A DNA stretch of 64,000 bases from Paenibacillus sp. FSL R10-2734 (GTDB taxonomy: Bacteria > Bacillota > Bacilli > Paenibacillales > Paenibacillaceae). Positions 35,482-44,813 of the stretch are shown here, one piece after another. Positions within the stretch are counted from its first letter, which is position 1; each line of letters starts with the position of its first letter. The stretch covers positions 4,464,001 through 4,528,000 of the forward strand of contig NZ_CP150170.1 in NCBI RefSeq assembly GCF_037963865.1, given 5' to 3'. The position numbers and the translations under genes were made by a program. Below the pieces are notes generated by a model. The model saw only the letters and a list, made by a program, of their open reading frames with translations, searched no databases and was not told where the DNA came from.

Positions 35482-36885
35482 TTATTCAGCTCTAGTTAAC
35501 CTAGGGAGTTGTACCTCGCAACGAGTTCCAATTCCAGGCTGACTTGTAATTCGGATCTCGCCTCCGTGTAATTCCACAAGCTTTTTAACAATGGAAAGTC
35601 CAAGACCTGTACCCCCGTATTGTCTCGATCGTGATTTCTCTACTCTGTAGAATCGCTCAAAAACATAGGGTAACTCTTCCTTAGGAATACCTATTCCGGT
35701 ATCCTCTACAATAAAAAGAGTAGAATCCTTATCTTTATCCTCATCCACAAGGACAGTAATCTCACCCTCATCCGTATAACGGATCGCATTCTCCAGTAGA
35801 TTCATCATAATCTGTTCCATACGCTTTTCATCGCCACGAATCCTATACGAATCTCCATGATGCTGAATCTTCAGATGAATTCCTTTCTCTTTGGCTTTCA
35901 GTTCAACTCTGCGTACCGCTTGTTCAGCCAAATGCTTAAGATCTATCCAATCCAGCGTAAGTGTGACTTTACCTTCCTCCATCTTTGCCAGTTCAAATAA
36001 ATCATCTACCAAATGCTCGAGCCGGTGCGCTTCCTCGTGAATAATATCCAAATACAGATCTCGTTCCTCTTCGGTCACATAAAGCCTATCCTTTACGACC
36101 TTGGTATACCCCTGCAAATATGTGATAGGTGTTCGGAGCTCATGTGAGATATTAGCGAGAAATTCTTGACGTGTATCTCTGTATCTTTGCAGATCTACAG
36201 CAAGGTCGTTAATAGCCCCTGCCAAATTTCCAATCTCATCGTTGCTTCGTATAGATAGTCTCGTTTCTAATTCACCGGCAGCGATTTTTCGAGTCGCCTT
36301 TTGCATCTTGATCAGCGGTCTGGACAAAAGCAATGCGATCACTCCCGTGATCCCTAGTGCCAATATAAAAGCCCCGACTCCTGCGAGCAGCAGTAGGTTA
36401 CGGATAGAAGCCAAGGATTGCTTCATGTTCTCTGTGGAGGACATTACATAAAGTGCAGATTGAATCGTATGTCCATCAGAAATTGGTTTTCCGGTGATGA
36501 AATATCTATGTCCTGTAGGATCTTTATACTCGAAATTCACAGTTTTCCCGGCGAAAATCCGGCTAACATCCGAAGCATGTATGAATGAGCGATCTGCGCG
36601 ATCATGCATACCCGAATGGAGAATAACACTGCCATCCTTTGAAATATTAAATATACTCACGTCAGAAAACTCTGCAAAAGTACTCATCATCTGTTCGTTT
36701 GAGCTATCTGGCGATTCAGCCATTCCGATAAAGTGTGAGGTTAGCTCCTCGGCCTCTTTTTGCATCTCGCTGTAATAAAAGCCGGTAAACATCCGGTCTA
36801 TGGTGATCCCAAGTACAAGCAATACCACTAAAAAAACAGACATTATAACATAACCAAGCTTAAGTCCAATGACGTTATTCTTCAT
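35482..36885 (-). CDS. OmpR-type two-component sensor histidine kinase
   Basis: The protein is 467 residues. There are membrane helices at about 8-30 and 160-185 around an extracytoplasmic sensor domain, then HAMP, a HisKA domain with the motif NISHELRTPITYLQGY, and a HATPase with N-box NLLENAIRYT, ENTGIGIP-like VEDTGIGIP and YGGTGLGLSIVK. Its start overlaps the regulator stop by four bases. It is a classical PhoR/ResE-like kinase; its signal is unknown. Confidence 0.94.
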   Translation of the reverse strand: MKNNVIGLKLGYVIMSVFLVVLLVLGITIDRMFTGFYYSEMQKEAEELTSHFIGMAESPDSSNEQMMSTFAEFSDVSIFNISKDGSVILHSGMHDRADRSFIHASDVSRIFAGKTVNFEYKDPTGHRYFITGKPISDGHTIQSALYVMSSTENMKQSLASIRNLLLLAGVGAFILALGITGVIALLLSRPLIKMQKATRKIAAGELETRLSIRSNDEIGNLAGAINDLAVDLQRYRDTRQEFLANISHELRTPITYLQGYTKVVKDRLYVTEEERDLYLDIIHEEAHRLEHLVDDLFELAKMEEGKVTLTLDWIDLKHLAEQAVRRVELKAKEKGIHLKIQHHGDSYRIRGDEKRMEQIMMNLLENAIRYTDEGEITVLVDEDKDKDSTLFIVEDTGIGIPKEELPYVFERFYRVEKSRSRQYGGTGLGLSIVKKLVELHGGEIRITSQPGIGTRCEVQLPRLTRAE

Positions 36886-37607
36886 ACGTGATGACCTGGA
36901 AGCTCAAATTTATATCCTAATCCCCATACCGTTTGAACAGGGTTATATGACAGGCCCGCCCTATGTAATTTCTCGCGAATGTTCTTAATATGTGTGTCGA
37001 TGACACGGTTCTCACCCTCATAATCATTGCCCCATAATCGCTCGACTAATTCTTCTCTCGTAAAGACACGATGAGCATTTTGTGCCAAGGCAGTCAGCAG
37101 ATCAAATTCCTTAAGCGTAAATTCAACCGCTGTATCCAGAATATGAACCTCACGAGCGTCTGGGTAAATCTCTAGCTCTGGGTATGTTAGAACATTTTTC
37201 ACAGGCTGTTGGGCAGCTGTATGAATTGAACGCCGGAGTATAGAATAAATCCTTGCCACTAATTCTTCCGGCTCGAAGGGTTTGGTGAGATAGTCATCCG
37301 CGCCTATGCCGAGACCATGTACCTTGTCCTTGGTTTCCGAGCGGGCTGTAAGCATTAGAATAGGGACTGAGCTTTCTTCTCTAACTGCTTTGCAGACTTG
37401 CCATCCATCCATATCCGGCATCATCACATCTAGCAGAACGAGATCAAAGGTGTGTTGTTTCAGCATACTTAATGCCTCATGACCCGTTGATGCTTCTTTG
37501 GTCGTGATTCCTTCCTTTATTAAATATATCCGTAATAAATTCCGCATGTTCCATTCATCATCTACGATTAGTACCTGAAGTTTATTCAAGCCGTTCACCC
37601 TCTTCAT
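36882..37607 (-). CDS. OmpR family response regulator
   Basis: The protein is 241 residues from the ATG at 37607. The receiver domain has acidic pocket DDEW, phospho-acceptor Asp60 in LLDVMMPD and the Lys of LTKPFEP. The C-terminal winged helix ends ENRVIDTHIKNIREKLHRAG and VWGLGYKFE. A TTG at 37589 with GAGGGTG upstream would give the usual family start and may be the real one. It is coupled to the kinase downstream. A cell-wall-binding lipoprotein gene lies upstream, separated by a terminator. Confidence 0.94.
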   Translation of the reverse strand: MKRVNGLNKLQVLIVDDEWNMRNLLRIYLIKEGITTKEASTGHEALSMLKQHTFDLVLLDVMMPDMDGWQVCKAVREESSVPILMLTARSETKDKVHGLGIGADDYLTKPFEPEELVARIYSILRRSIHTAAQQPVKNVLTYPELEIYPDAREVHILDTAVEFTLKEFDLLTALAQNAHRVFTREELVERLWGNDYEGENRVIDTHIKNIREKLHRAGLSYNPVQTVWGLGYKFELPGHHV

Positions 37608-37629
37608 TGCCTAGTTCTTCTTATTATAC

Positions 37630-37680
37630 AAAAAAATAATGAACAAGCCGACATCATTCATTAATGATGCCAGCCTGTTA
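37630..37680 (-). terminator. Terminator of the cell-wall-binding lipoprotein gene
   Basis: Hairpin with core ATCATT / AATGAT and outer AACAGGC / GCTTGTT, then ATTTTTTTG on the minus strand, before the response regulator start. Confidence 0.65.
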
Positions 37681-37685
37681 TACCT

Positions 37686-38876
37686 CTAGTGACCAGAATG
37701 TGGATTCCCTCCAGAAGCAGGTGAGATTTCCAGCATATCATCGATTTCGCTTTGCGCACGCTCTTTTATTCCGTCGATGTTCCCAGTTAACCAAGCATGA
37801 TTATAGGGTCCTTCCGCTGGTGAATCTTTAAATTTAGGCTGAAGTGTCATCATATATTCCATCACGGAATCTGGCAACCCGTCTTTTTCCGTAAAAATAA
37901 GTGGCGCGTGTTTCCCCAAATGTGAAAAAGGTGCAGCGGCGATAGCAAGCATCGTAGAATCCGTAGTCAACAAGGACAGGTTATGTCCAGGAGTGGTTAT
38001 CCCCCAGCCGAATCCGTTGCTATTATCCTTGAAGGTGGCGAAAGCAATGGCGTTCTCATATGCATCTTTTCCAGCTATACGGGTTACTGTTCCATATTCT
38101 TGTAATTGCTTCTCTACATCTGTGGATACAACGTCTTCAGGTCCTAAAATATAAATCGCAGCTGTACCACCGCGCTCTTTCAAAGCATCGACCGTGGAGC
38201 TTGGAACTTCATCTTTTGTTACATAGAGTAGTGGCTCCGGCATATGGGCGATCCAGTTCACTGCAGGTAGCGTGTATTCAGGACTATTCATAGAACCGAC
38301 AATGACGGACTTTGGAAGTTCACCGGAAGCTTTAGCGTAATAAGTATCAATGGCTTGAGCTACAGCTGCTGGTTCGCCCCCTTCGATTCGGTCTACTTTC
38401 AGATTAAGCGTCTTTAATTGTTCTTCAACATTGGATGCCATGGGCCCGACGAGTACGACCTGTACACCATTATTTCCGTCCGCACCTAAAGGATTCAATC
38501 GCTTAAGCTCTGCTAATGTTGCTTCGGGGACACCATCTTTAGTTGTAAATAGAATGGGTCCATTATTCGGATGATGAATCAAATCCGCACTGACTGCGGC
38601 AATTTGCCAATGGCTCAAATCCGTCAAGACTACACTTGAAGGTGTGTTATTCTTGGTCTGTGCAGTCCATAACGTTTGTGAGACGATAACTGCTGCCTCA
38701 ATAGGGTCAGAAGTGTTAATACGTGTAGTGTTTTTTGTTGCTATCCAGGGTTGATCTACTGACGATGTAACAGCTTGTTTGTCTGATCCAGATGATGTGT
38801 TAGTGGTCGATTGACAGCCAGCTAACACTGCACTTAGTAGCAATGTGACCGTAACGATTGGTATGATTTTTTTCAC
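37686..38876 (-). CDS. Lipoprotein with cell-wall-binding repeat 2-like domains
   Basis: The protein is 396 residues. A lipoprotein signal has lipobox LAGC (Cys near 21) and a Ser/Thr tether to about 45. The rest reads as successive CW_binding_2-like units: each has a predicted strand with ILFTTKDGVPEATLAEL, LLYVTKDEVPSSTVDAL or LIFTEKDGLPDSVMEYM and a following VVLVGP or IYILGP strand. Such repeats bind anionic wall polymers. The tail is His/Gly-rich (GGNPHSGH). The function is unknown; the two-component system downstream suggests a wall-stress link (inference). Confidence 0.8.
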   Translation of the reverse strand: MKKIIPIVTVTLLLSAVLAGCQSTTNTSSGSDKQAVTSSVDQPWIATKNTTRINTSDPIEAAVIVSQTLWTAQTKNNTPSSVVLTDLSHWQIAAVSADLIHHPNNGPILFTTKDGVPEATLAELKRLNPLGADGNNGVQVVLVGPMASNVEEQLKTLNLKVDRIEGGEPAAVAQAIDTYYAKASGELPKSVIVGSMNSPEYTLPAVNWIAHMPEPLLYVTKDEVPSSTVDALKERGGTAAIYILGPEDVVSTDVEKQLQEYGTVTRIAGKDAYENAIAFATFKDNSNGFGWGITTPGHNLSLLTTDSTMLAIAAAPFSHLGKHAPLIFTEKDGLPDSVMEYMMTLQPKFKDSPAEGPYNHAWLTGNIDGIKERAQSEIDDMLEISPASGGNPHSGH

Positions 38877-38981
38877 GCTAAACCCTCCATTTTATATTTT
38901 CAGCTTGATTTAGAGTAGTTTAGTCTATAAATGTGTAGAAAGTATGTAGAATTTAAAATACATAAAATTTGCATATGATGC

Positions 38982-39025
38982 AAAAAGAGCACCCCAGCCA
39001 CGAACGACTTAGGATGCTCTTTTTA
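38982..39025 (-). terminator. Terminator of msrA
   Basis: AAAAAGAGCA pairs with TGCTCTTTTT around a larger loop with a CC/GG extension; T run on the minus strand. Confidence 0.75.
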
Positions 39026-39048
39026 CTTTAGAAACTCTGTTTCTGCAA

Positions 39049-39561
39049 TTACCAGTGTTTTGCGATAAAGGTATCTCGTCCGGACTGCTCCCGATCCTCT
39101 TTGTAATGCTTGGGATTTTTGTGATGATAGTCCTGATGATACTCTTCTGCTCGATAAAAGGTTGGCGCTGGAAGAATTTCCGTCACGACTGGTCCAGAGA
39201 ATCTGCCACTGACAGCAACCTGCTCTTTCGAGGCAAGTGCTGCTAAACGTTGTTCTTCGTTATAATAAAAGATAGCTGTCCGATATTGTGTTCCTCTATC
39301 CTGAAATTGTCCACCATCATCCGTGGGATCAATCTGAGGCCAATATAAATCAAGCAGCTTTTCGTACGAAAAAAGCGCCGGATCAAACGTAATTTGCACT
39401 ACTTCGTAATGTCCTGTTGTTCCTGTTTTGACTTCTTCGTAAGTTGGGTTCTCAGTTAACCCTCCAGCATATCCTGATACAATTCCTTGGATGCCTGGTA
39501 ACTCCTCAAACGGTGTAACCATGCACCAAAAGCAACCACCTGCAAACATTGCCTGTTCCAT
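39049..39561 (-). CDS. msrA: Peptide methionine sulfoxide reductase A
   Basis: The protein is 170 residues from the ATG at 39561 with GGGAGAG ten bases upstream. The active site GCFWC holds the catalytic Cys, followed by the conserved GYAGG, GTTGHYEVVQ and DPTDDGGQFQDRGTQYR. It reduces the S form of methionine sulfoxide in proteins. It has a single MsrA domain with no fused MsrB. It is a single-gene unit. Confidence 0.95.
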   Translation of the reverse strand: MEQAMFAGGCFWCMVTPFEELPGIQGIVSGYAGGLTENPTYEEVKTGTTGHYEVVQITFDPALFSYEKLLDLYWPQIDPTDDGGQFQDRGTQYRTAIFYYNEEQRLAALASKEQVAVSGRFSGPVVTEILPAPTFYRAEEYHQDYHHKNPKHYKEDREQSGRDTFIAKHW

Positions 39562-39723
39562 ATGTTCAAGTCTCTCCCTATCCATCATCATCTAGTAAAT
39601 AACATATGCTATGACGATAATGCTTATAGGTTATAAAGTCAAAGGAATTCAACCGTTTATATTCGAATTCAATAGTATAAGACGTTATAATATAACAATC
39701 ACCGAATCAGAAAGGAACAAATT

Positions 39724-40632
39724 ATGAATAAGAATCGCTTGGGTCAGTCCGATTTATATGTAAGTGAAATAGGACTCGGGTGCATGTCCATAAGTACGGA
39801 TGAGGCAAAGGCCATTTCCATTGTCCATGAGGCGCTCGATCAAGGCATTACCTTTTTAGATACAGCCGATCTGTATGATGAGGGGCGTAATGAAGAGATC
39901 ATTGGTAAAGCGATTCGCCACCACCGCGGAGATGTAATATTGAGTACAAAAGTAGGTAACCGCAGAATTCCAGGCCAAGAAGGCTGGAGCTGGGATCCGT
40001 CGAAATCCTATATTAAATCCGCTGTCAAAGATAGTCTAAGACGCCTTCAAACGGATTATATCGATCTGTATCAGCTACATGGCGGAACGATTGACGATCC
40101 AATTGACGAAACCATCGAAGCCTTCGAAGAGCTTAAGCAAGAAGGATTAATCCGATATTATGGGATCTCTTCTATTCGACCTAATGTCATAAGAGAATAT
40201 GTAAAAAGATCAAACATAGTCAGTGTAATGAGCCAATACAGCATTTTAGATCGACGTCCCGAGGAAGAAATCCTCCCTCTGCTGGCCGCGCATGGGATCA
40301 GTCTAATAGCTCGGGGTCCTTTGGCGGGTGGCATCCTTTCGGAGAAAGGCCGCAACAAAGCGGAGGAGAAGTACCTAGATTACAGCAGTGAGGAGCTTCT
40401 GAAATTGCATGATCGGCTTATGCAAGAAACCAGTCCTTCTCGTAGCCTAGCACAAACAGCGCTTCATTATCCGTTAGCTAATCCAACTGTGGCGATTATT
40501 ATCCCAGGAGCGAGTAGCATGGAGCAATTGAAGAACAATGTAACAGTTGCTGAGACAGCCCCGCTATCTTCGGAGGAAATTGAAATGATTCAAGAGATGA
40601 GTAATGCGAATCGTTACACACTTCATGTGTAA
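39724..40632 (+). CDS. Aldo/keto reductase
   Basis: The protein is 302 residues. The AKR barrel has a catalytic Asp/Tyr in FLDTADLYDEGRNEE, Lys in LSTKVG and His in YQLHGG. The NADP-binding C-terminal part has IIPGASSMEQLKNN. AAAGGA precedes the ATG. It is a single-gene unit. The family reduces aldehydes and ketones with NADPH; no specific substrate can be given. Confidence 0.92.
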   Translation: MNKNRLGQSDLYVSEIGLGCMSISTDEAKAISIVHEALDQGITFLDTADLYDEGRNEEIIGKAIRHHRGDVILSTKVGNRRIPGQEGWSWDPSKSYIKSAVKDSLRRLQTDYIDLYQLHGGTIDDPIDETIEAFEELKQEGLIRYYGISSIRPNVIREYVKRSNIVSVMSQYSILDRRPEEEILPLLAAHGISLIARGPLAGGILSEKGRNKAEEKYLDYSSEELLKLHDRLMQETSPSRSLAQTALHYPLANPTVAIIIPGASSMEQLKNNVTVAETAPLSSEEIEMIQEMSNANRYTLHV

Positions 40633-40651
40633 ATTGTAGTCCAACATTTAT

Positions 40652-40700
40652 AAAGCTCAAAGCGCCAGTATCATGGACTGGTGCTTTGGGCTTTTATTTT
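40652..40700 (+). terminator. Terminator of the aldo/keto reductase gene
   Basis: Stem AAAGC-CAAAGC-CCAGT against ACTGG-GCTTTG-GCTTT, then a T-rich tail; it overlaps the end of the converging methyltransferase gene. Confidence 0.8.
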
Positions 40701-41506
40701 CTTTTTCCGATGTATAACAAATGTGATGAAATGCCCAAGATCGAGGGATCATTTGCTTTGGATATAAGGAAGTTAATCAAGCTCTCCTTCCCCTCTTGTT
40801 GGGCACAATACTGCTGCTGCTCTGCAGTTAACATGGCTGCAATGCTAGATGAACCAATTAAATCTATCGACTCAAATCCATTACTCTCCATGAAAGATTG
40901 AATCTCATCAATGTTAAAATAATAAGCACCCGTAAATCGGCCCATGTCACTATGATTAAAGATTCCACTCTCATAGAATTCGTTGATGGTATTCATATTG
41001 TCATTCGGTTTCCACTGCTGCGGGGAATGTAAGGAATTAATGGTCATTCTCATTCGACTTTGAAAAGCCACAAATACCAATCCGTCCTGTTTTGTCACAC
41101 GATGTAATTCTTTTACTGCTAAAATTTGTTCCTCTTCTTTCTGCAAATGATATAAAGGACCGAGCATCAGAGAAACATCATAGTTCTCATCAGGTATTCC
41201 TTCTAAATCTATCGCATTGAAGTTATGAAACCCGTCAAATTGCTGCGTTAATTCTAGTTCAGCTGACTTTTCCTTTGCTATTTCAACTAATTTAGGTGTT
41301 ATGTCTGAAAGAGTTACATAATATCCGAGCTTAGCTAGTTCCATAGCGTATTTACCGGGTCCTGCGCCGTTATCCAGCACCTTCCCGGTTGATGGCATAT
41401 ATTTCTTGATATAATGCAGATTAATAATGAACTCTAATGGTTCTCTATCCAGCCTACCCCACTCGTCAAAGCTAGAGTAATAATCAATAATATTGCTCAT
41501 CTGCAT
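40694..41506 (-). CDS. Class I SAM-dependent methyltransferase
   Basis: The protein is 270 residues. The Rossmann motif I is VLDNGAGPGKYAMELA, motif II ends VTLSDITPKLVEIA, and motif IV is YDVSLMLGPLYHL. It is close to the Methyltransf_11/25 group. AAGGTAGG precedes the ATG. It stands alone, convergent with the reductase. The substrate is unknown. Confidence 0.88.
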   Translation of the reverse strand: MQMSNIIDYYSSFDEWGRLDREPLEFIINLHYIKKYMPSTGKVLDNGAGPGKYAMELAKLGYYVTLSDITPKLVEIAKEKSAELELTQQFDGFHNFNAIDLEGIPDENYDVSLMLGPLYHLQKEEEQILAVKELHRVTKQDGLVFVAFQSRMRMTINSLHSPQQWKPNDNMNTINEFYESGIFNHSDMGRFTGAYYFNIDEIQSFMESNGFESIDLIGSSSIAAMLTAEQQQYCAQQEGKESLINFLISKANDPSILGISSHLLYIGKRK

Positions 41507-41656
41507 AACACCTACCTTCTTTTGAAATCAAATAGACAACCTAAGAAGAAAAGATAAACTTACTATAATATATTATTTTGCACATTAATAATTCGATAAA
41601 GTAGCGTATTATAAACACTGAAAACTAATCCGTAAGCGAAATAGGAGTTAATACCC

Positions 41657-42056
41657 ATGCCAAAAGAAAACTCAATAGAAGTATCTGTACTAGTATTACG
41701 TCCCCCGTTCGGAATGGTTAAAGAGCAGATTAATATGTATGCTTATCACAATAATATCCAAAGCAACATAAAGCAAGCGCTAGAAATTTTAGAGAACCTG
41801 AGAAACACGCCCTTATTTATGAGAGTTATGATGTACTACAGAAGAATATGAGGGTATACAGGCGCAAAAGGTAGGAGATAATCAATTCCTTTTGCTTAAT
41901 TTAGCTAAGCATACCAATGAATTATTAACAGCCAAAGATATGCTAGCTAGGTTATATAAGGATATGCCCTATGTAAGAGTTTGCGGCATGTATAATAAGG
42001 CGGATCTGCTACGGAAGTTATCTGAATGGCAAATGCAGGCGGTTACTAACGCCTAA
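41657..42056 (+). pseudogene. Frameshifted coding relic, family not recognised
   Basis: A 64-codon frame (MPKENSIEVSVLVL...) starts after GGAG and stops at 41851. Other frames continue the coding look: KHALIYESYDVLQKN in one frame across 41800-41850, then TTEEYEGIQAQKVGDNQF to LLRKLSEWQMQAVTNA and a TAA at 42056 in a third. Two shifts are needed to join them, so this is most likely a single decayed gene of about 130 codons. I do not recognise the family. It lies in the gap between the methyltransferase and RidA genes. Confidence 0.5.
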
Positions 42057-42160
42057 TGAAAAAGGCTGGTACACTAAGCCTTTCGAAATTACTGTATTCC
42101 TTAGAAAACCCAACCCCTATTAAAACTAACGGGTTCCGTTTTGAGGTGCAAAAGTTGTAA
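42056..42160 (+). CDS. Short hypothetical ORF behind the relic
   Basis: A 34-residue frame MKKAGTLSLSKLLYSLENP... starts on an ATG that overlaps the relic's stop (TAATG). An alternative frame across the same bases reads NEKGWYTKPFEITVFLRKP and joins the relic's frame through its stop, so this may be more decayed coding sequence and not a real gene. No ribosome site of its own is seen. Confidence 0.2.
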   Translation: MKKAGTLSLSKLLYSLENPTPIKTNGFRFEVQKL

Positions 42161-42192
42161 ATGACAACTCGTTTGACGATAGAATTGGCTAT

Positions 42193-42245
42193 AAAAAAAA
42201 TGCCGAAAGTACAGAAGATTGGACTGTACTTTCGGCATTTTTATT
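42193..42245 (-). terminator. Strong terminator after the RidA gene
   Basis: AAAATGCCGAAAGTACAG pairs perfectly with CTGTACTTTCGGCATTTT with a 9-base loop; T run on both strands, so it can work in both directions. Confidence 0.93.
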
Positions 42246-42247
42246 AA

Positions 42248-42598
42248 TTAATTCAATTTTGGATTGTAGGCTACTCCATCAATCATCATCAGGCAATCAG
42301 CATCAAAAAACTCAGTTGTTGAGGTCATTCTGGCTGGAAATTTATCTGTTTCAAAATAGTCACAAAACACCTTTTCCATTTCGGGTAAATCCTTTATGTT
42401 TTTTAGATACACGTTAACCTTCACGACATTATCCAATGATGCGTTGCATTGGAGAAGCGTCTTTTTTAGTTGTTCAAAAGTGTCATGAATCTGTTGAGCG
42501 AATGTTTCACCAAACCCTCTATGCAATCCTAAAAATACATATTCTCCTGCCATAACTGCTGATGAATAACTAAATGGTGTTGAGATTCGATTTACCAA
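42248..42598 (-). CDS. RidA family protein
   Basis: The protein is 116 residues and starts at a TTG at 42598 with GGGAG eight bases upstream. It has the chorismate-mutase-like RidA fold: GFGETFAQQIHDTFEQLKKTLLQCNASLDNVVKVNVYLKNI and the C-terminal FPARMTSTTEFF. The usual arginine of the reactive-enamine deaminases appears in FPARMT. RidA enzymes hydrolyse reactive imine intermediates; some homologues act elsewhere. It is alone in its unit. Confidence 0.85.
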   Translation of the reverse strand: MVNRISTPFSYSSAVMAGEYVFLGLHRGFGETFAQQIHDTFEQLKKTLLQCNASLDNVVKVNVYLKNIKDLPEMEKVFCDYFETDKFPARMTSTTEFFDADCLMMIDGVAYNPKLN

Positions 42599-42626
42599 AG
42601 TAACAGCTCCCTTATTCTATAATTCT

Positions 42627-42652
42627 TAATTCATAATTCATAATTCATAATT
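42627..42652. repeat. Seven-base tandem repeat TAATTCA
   Basis: TAATTCA occurs three times in a row with a partial fourth, just upstream of the RidA gene and next to the insertion-element end. It could vary by slippage and change spacing of the RidA promoter region. Confidence 0.7.
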
Positions 42653-42686
42653 AAATCATAGAACGATTGTTCCTATTTGGCAATAT

Positions 42687-44645
42687 TTACTTAAAATAAA
42701 TAATATCTTCAATGGTGAATTGCTTGTCGGTTAAACCCAATCGTTGGGCGGGGGTTAATCTCTCTTTGCTCCCCATTTTAAACGGATAACAGAAGTTGTA
42801 AAAAGTCCGAAGTATCGTCAATGCATATTGAGCATATCGGGGATTGAAATTGGCATAAATATAACTCTTTCCATCACCACGTGCAGTTACAAGTGGACGT
42901 TCAAGGATATTGATGCGTCTACGGATTTGTTGCATGAATGCGTTTGTAGACTTGTCATTGACTTGCAAAACCATTTTAGCAATATCTTTGGGTTCATATG
43001 ATGATAAATCGGTAGTCGTACTTACTTTATACCATCCTTGGTCAATAGATGGAAATGGATGAGTGATTTTGTTAGTTCCCCATTTCCTATAAGTCTTACC
43101 ATTCTCAATGACCTCATCATGAAATTCATGGTTTTTTAACTGACTTTTTAATTTTAGATATGCAATTCTGCTAATCGAAGTGCCAACGATATCATTACTG
43201 ATGCCCCACGCTGTTAGTTCTTTTCTACCTTCTTGATATTCCTTATATGCATCTTGGCGACTTTTAGACTTATCAATGTGAGCAATGAAATGGTGGGCTT
43301 CTGCAAGTCTAACCTCTCTTAAAAATATTCTGAAAAACGAGTTATAGAGTGATGGGTCATCATCAGTGATAAATCTCCACTCTTTTGCATGAACCATTCT
43401 TTAGATATGCCAAAGATGCGCCATTGTTGTATAAGTTGAATTTACATGAAGCCCATCAGCATACGTTTTTCTCTTTTCAAATTGAGTACGTGCATCATTG
43501 TACTGTGCCATGGACTGCGTATCACTTGGTGTTGGCAGTTGTGGAGCAAACGGAAAGCGATAACGCTCGTTTTTTCGTGAAAAGCTATCCAAGTGATCGT
43601 CTTTATAATAAATGGTGTCTTGCTCTATTTGTTCAAGCTTGATGTTCCAATCATATGCCACATCAGAACGCATAATATACCTGGATTGGGTTTCAGATGT
43701 TACGACAATATGGGTTTGAAGTAATTTATCTTCAAGATTGTCATACCGTTGACCGCCATGACCTTTTTTACGAACATTATTCAGATTATAGATGAGTTTA
43801 TCTGTATTAAGCCACACGGTGTCAAACGATTTTGAAGCAAACGCTTCTGTTTCAAACCGTTCGAGAAATTCCAAGCGCCGATATAGCCATTCTAACTTAT
43901 TATAGTAAGTGCTTGAACCAATCTTTAATATCTCACAAGTCCGTTTCACTGGTGTTCGATTGACTAACGCCAAAGCAAGTGAATGAAGAACGTCATTTCG
44001 TTTCTGATGATACGTAAACGACTGATTCCTGATTGGCAATACATTCGTGATTTTCTTACACTCTTTGCATTGCCATTTTTCAGAATTGCTACTGCTCTTA
44101 CCTCTGCGATAGAACTCTCTGGGGTGATAGAACGGTGAAGAAATTGAAAGTGGGCAGTTTTCTCTATGGAACTGATAATCACCATTATTAATACCTTGAA
44201 CACGATTCAATGTTTCTAGTCGCGATATTTCTTCTGCTATTGACCAATTAGATAACGTCTGAGTTTTACATTGAAATGTTAAACTGCCAACGCAATGCCG
44301 TACAGGGTCAATATTGCATTGAATCCGTTGAACGTTTCCGTTCGTTCCATCAATGAAATAACGACTTGGCTTTCCTTTTACATCATTATATTTTTTCTGC
44401 GGAAGCCCATACCATTTGCAAAATGGATCTAAACAATGATTGACGTTGATTTCAAAAACCTGTCCTCTATGTGTTATCTTCAAAGGTTTAAATAGTAATG
44501 AACGATATTTCTTTGCAAACTGCTGTGGGGATAGCAATACGTAGTCACTATGACGGTTATTTATTTCATCTTCATGGATTGGATTTTCAATATGAACAAG
44601 GCTATCATCAATCGTTGAAAGGCGTTTAAGATTTTGCTTGCTCAT
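42687..44645 (-). pseudogene. Insertion-element transposase interrupted by an in-frame stop
   Basis: Two frames, 43401-44645 (414 residues) and 42687-43397 (236 residues), are in the same reading frame and separated only by a TAA at 43403-43401 and one codon. Together they form one protein of about 650 residues. The first part has Cys pairs (CKECKK), a helix-turn-helix (RTPVKRTCEILKIGSSTYYNKLEWLYRRLEFLERF) and an RNase H-like start (FDTVWLNTDKLIYN). The stop falls inside the DDE domain, between TTMAHLWHI and MVHAKEWRFITDDDPS. The upstream ATG lies within a TTG-started frame and overlaps a truncated upstream gene. It is IS-like but of a family I cannot name. Confidence 0.75.
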
Positions 44646-44790
44646 CGTCAATCACATCACTCTCTTGGTCTGGATACAACTGTTTTAACATACGTGTGTT
44701 GCGGCGCTTTTGCTGAATCCACTGTTCAAAGTCGGGGTCTTCAAGAATATTTAATAGGAGTTGGGTTTTAATTATATTGCTTTGTAAATG
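44626..44790 (-). pseudogene. Truncated ORF at the upstream end of the insertion element
   Basis: A 54-codon open frame with no start codon (ILEDPDFEQWIQQKRRNTRM to DDEQAKS) ends at a TAA at 44626 that overlaps the transposase start by 20 bases, which is usual for coupled genes. It is probably the end of the element's first gene, whose beginning was removed. The break lies close to the neighbouring methyltransferase stop. Confidence 0.5.
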
Positions 44791-44813
44791 TCAGCTATAG
44801 CACGTTCTTTTTT

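Noticed and set aside
41657..41851. Real 64-residue gene
   Set aside because: Coding look continues in other frames past its stop, so it is better seen as part of a relic.
42650..44790. Terminal inverted repeats of the insertion element
   Set aside because: AGAACG and ATTTAC occur near both ends but with different spacing; too weak to call ends or a target duplication.
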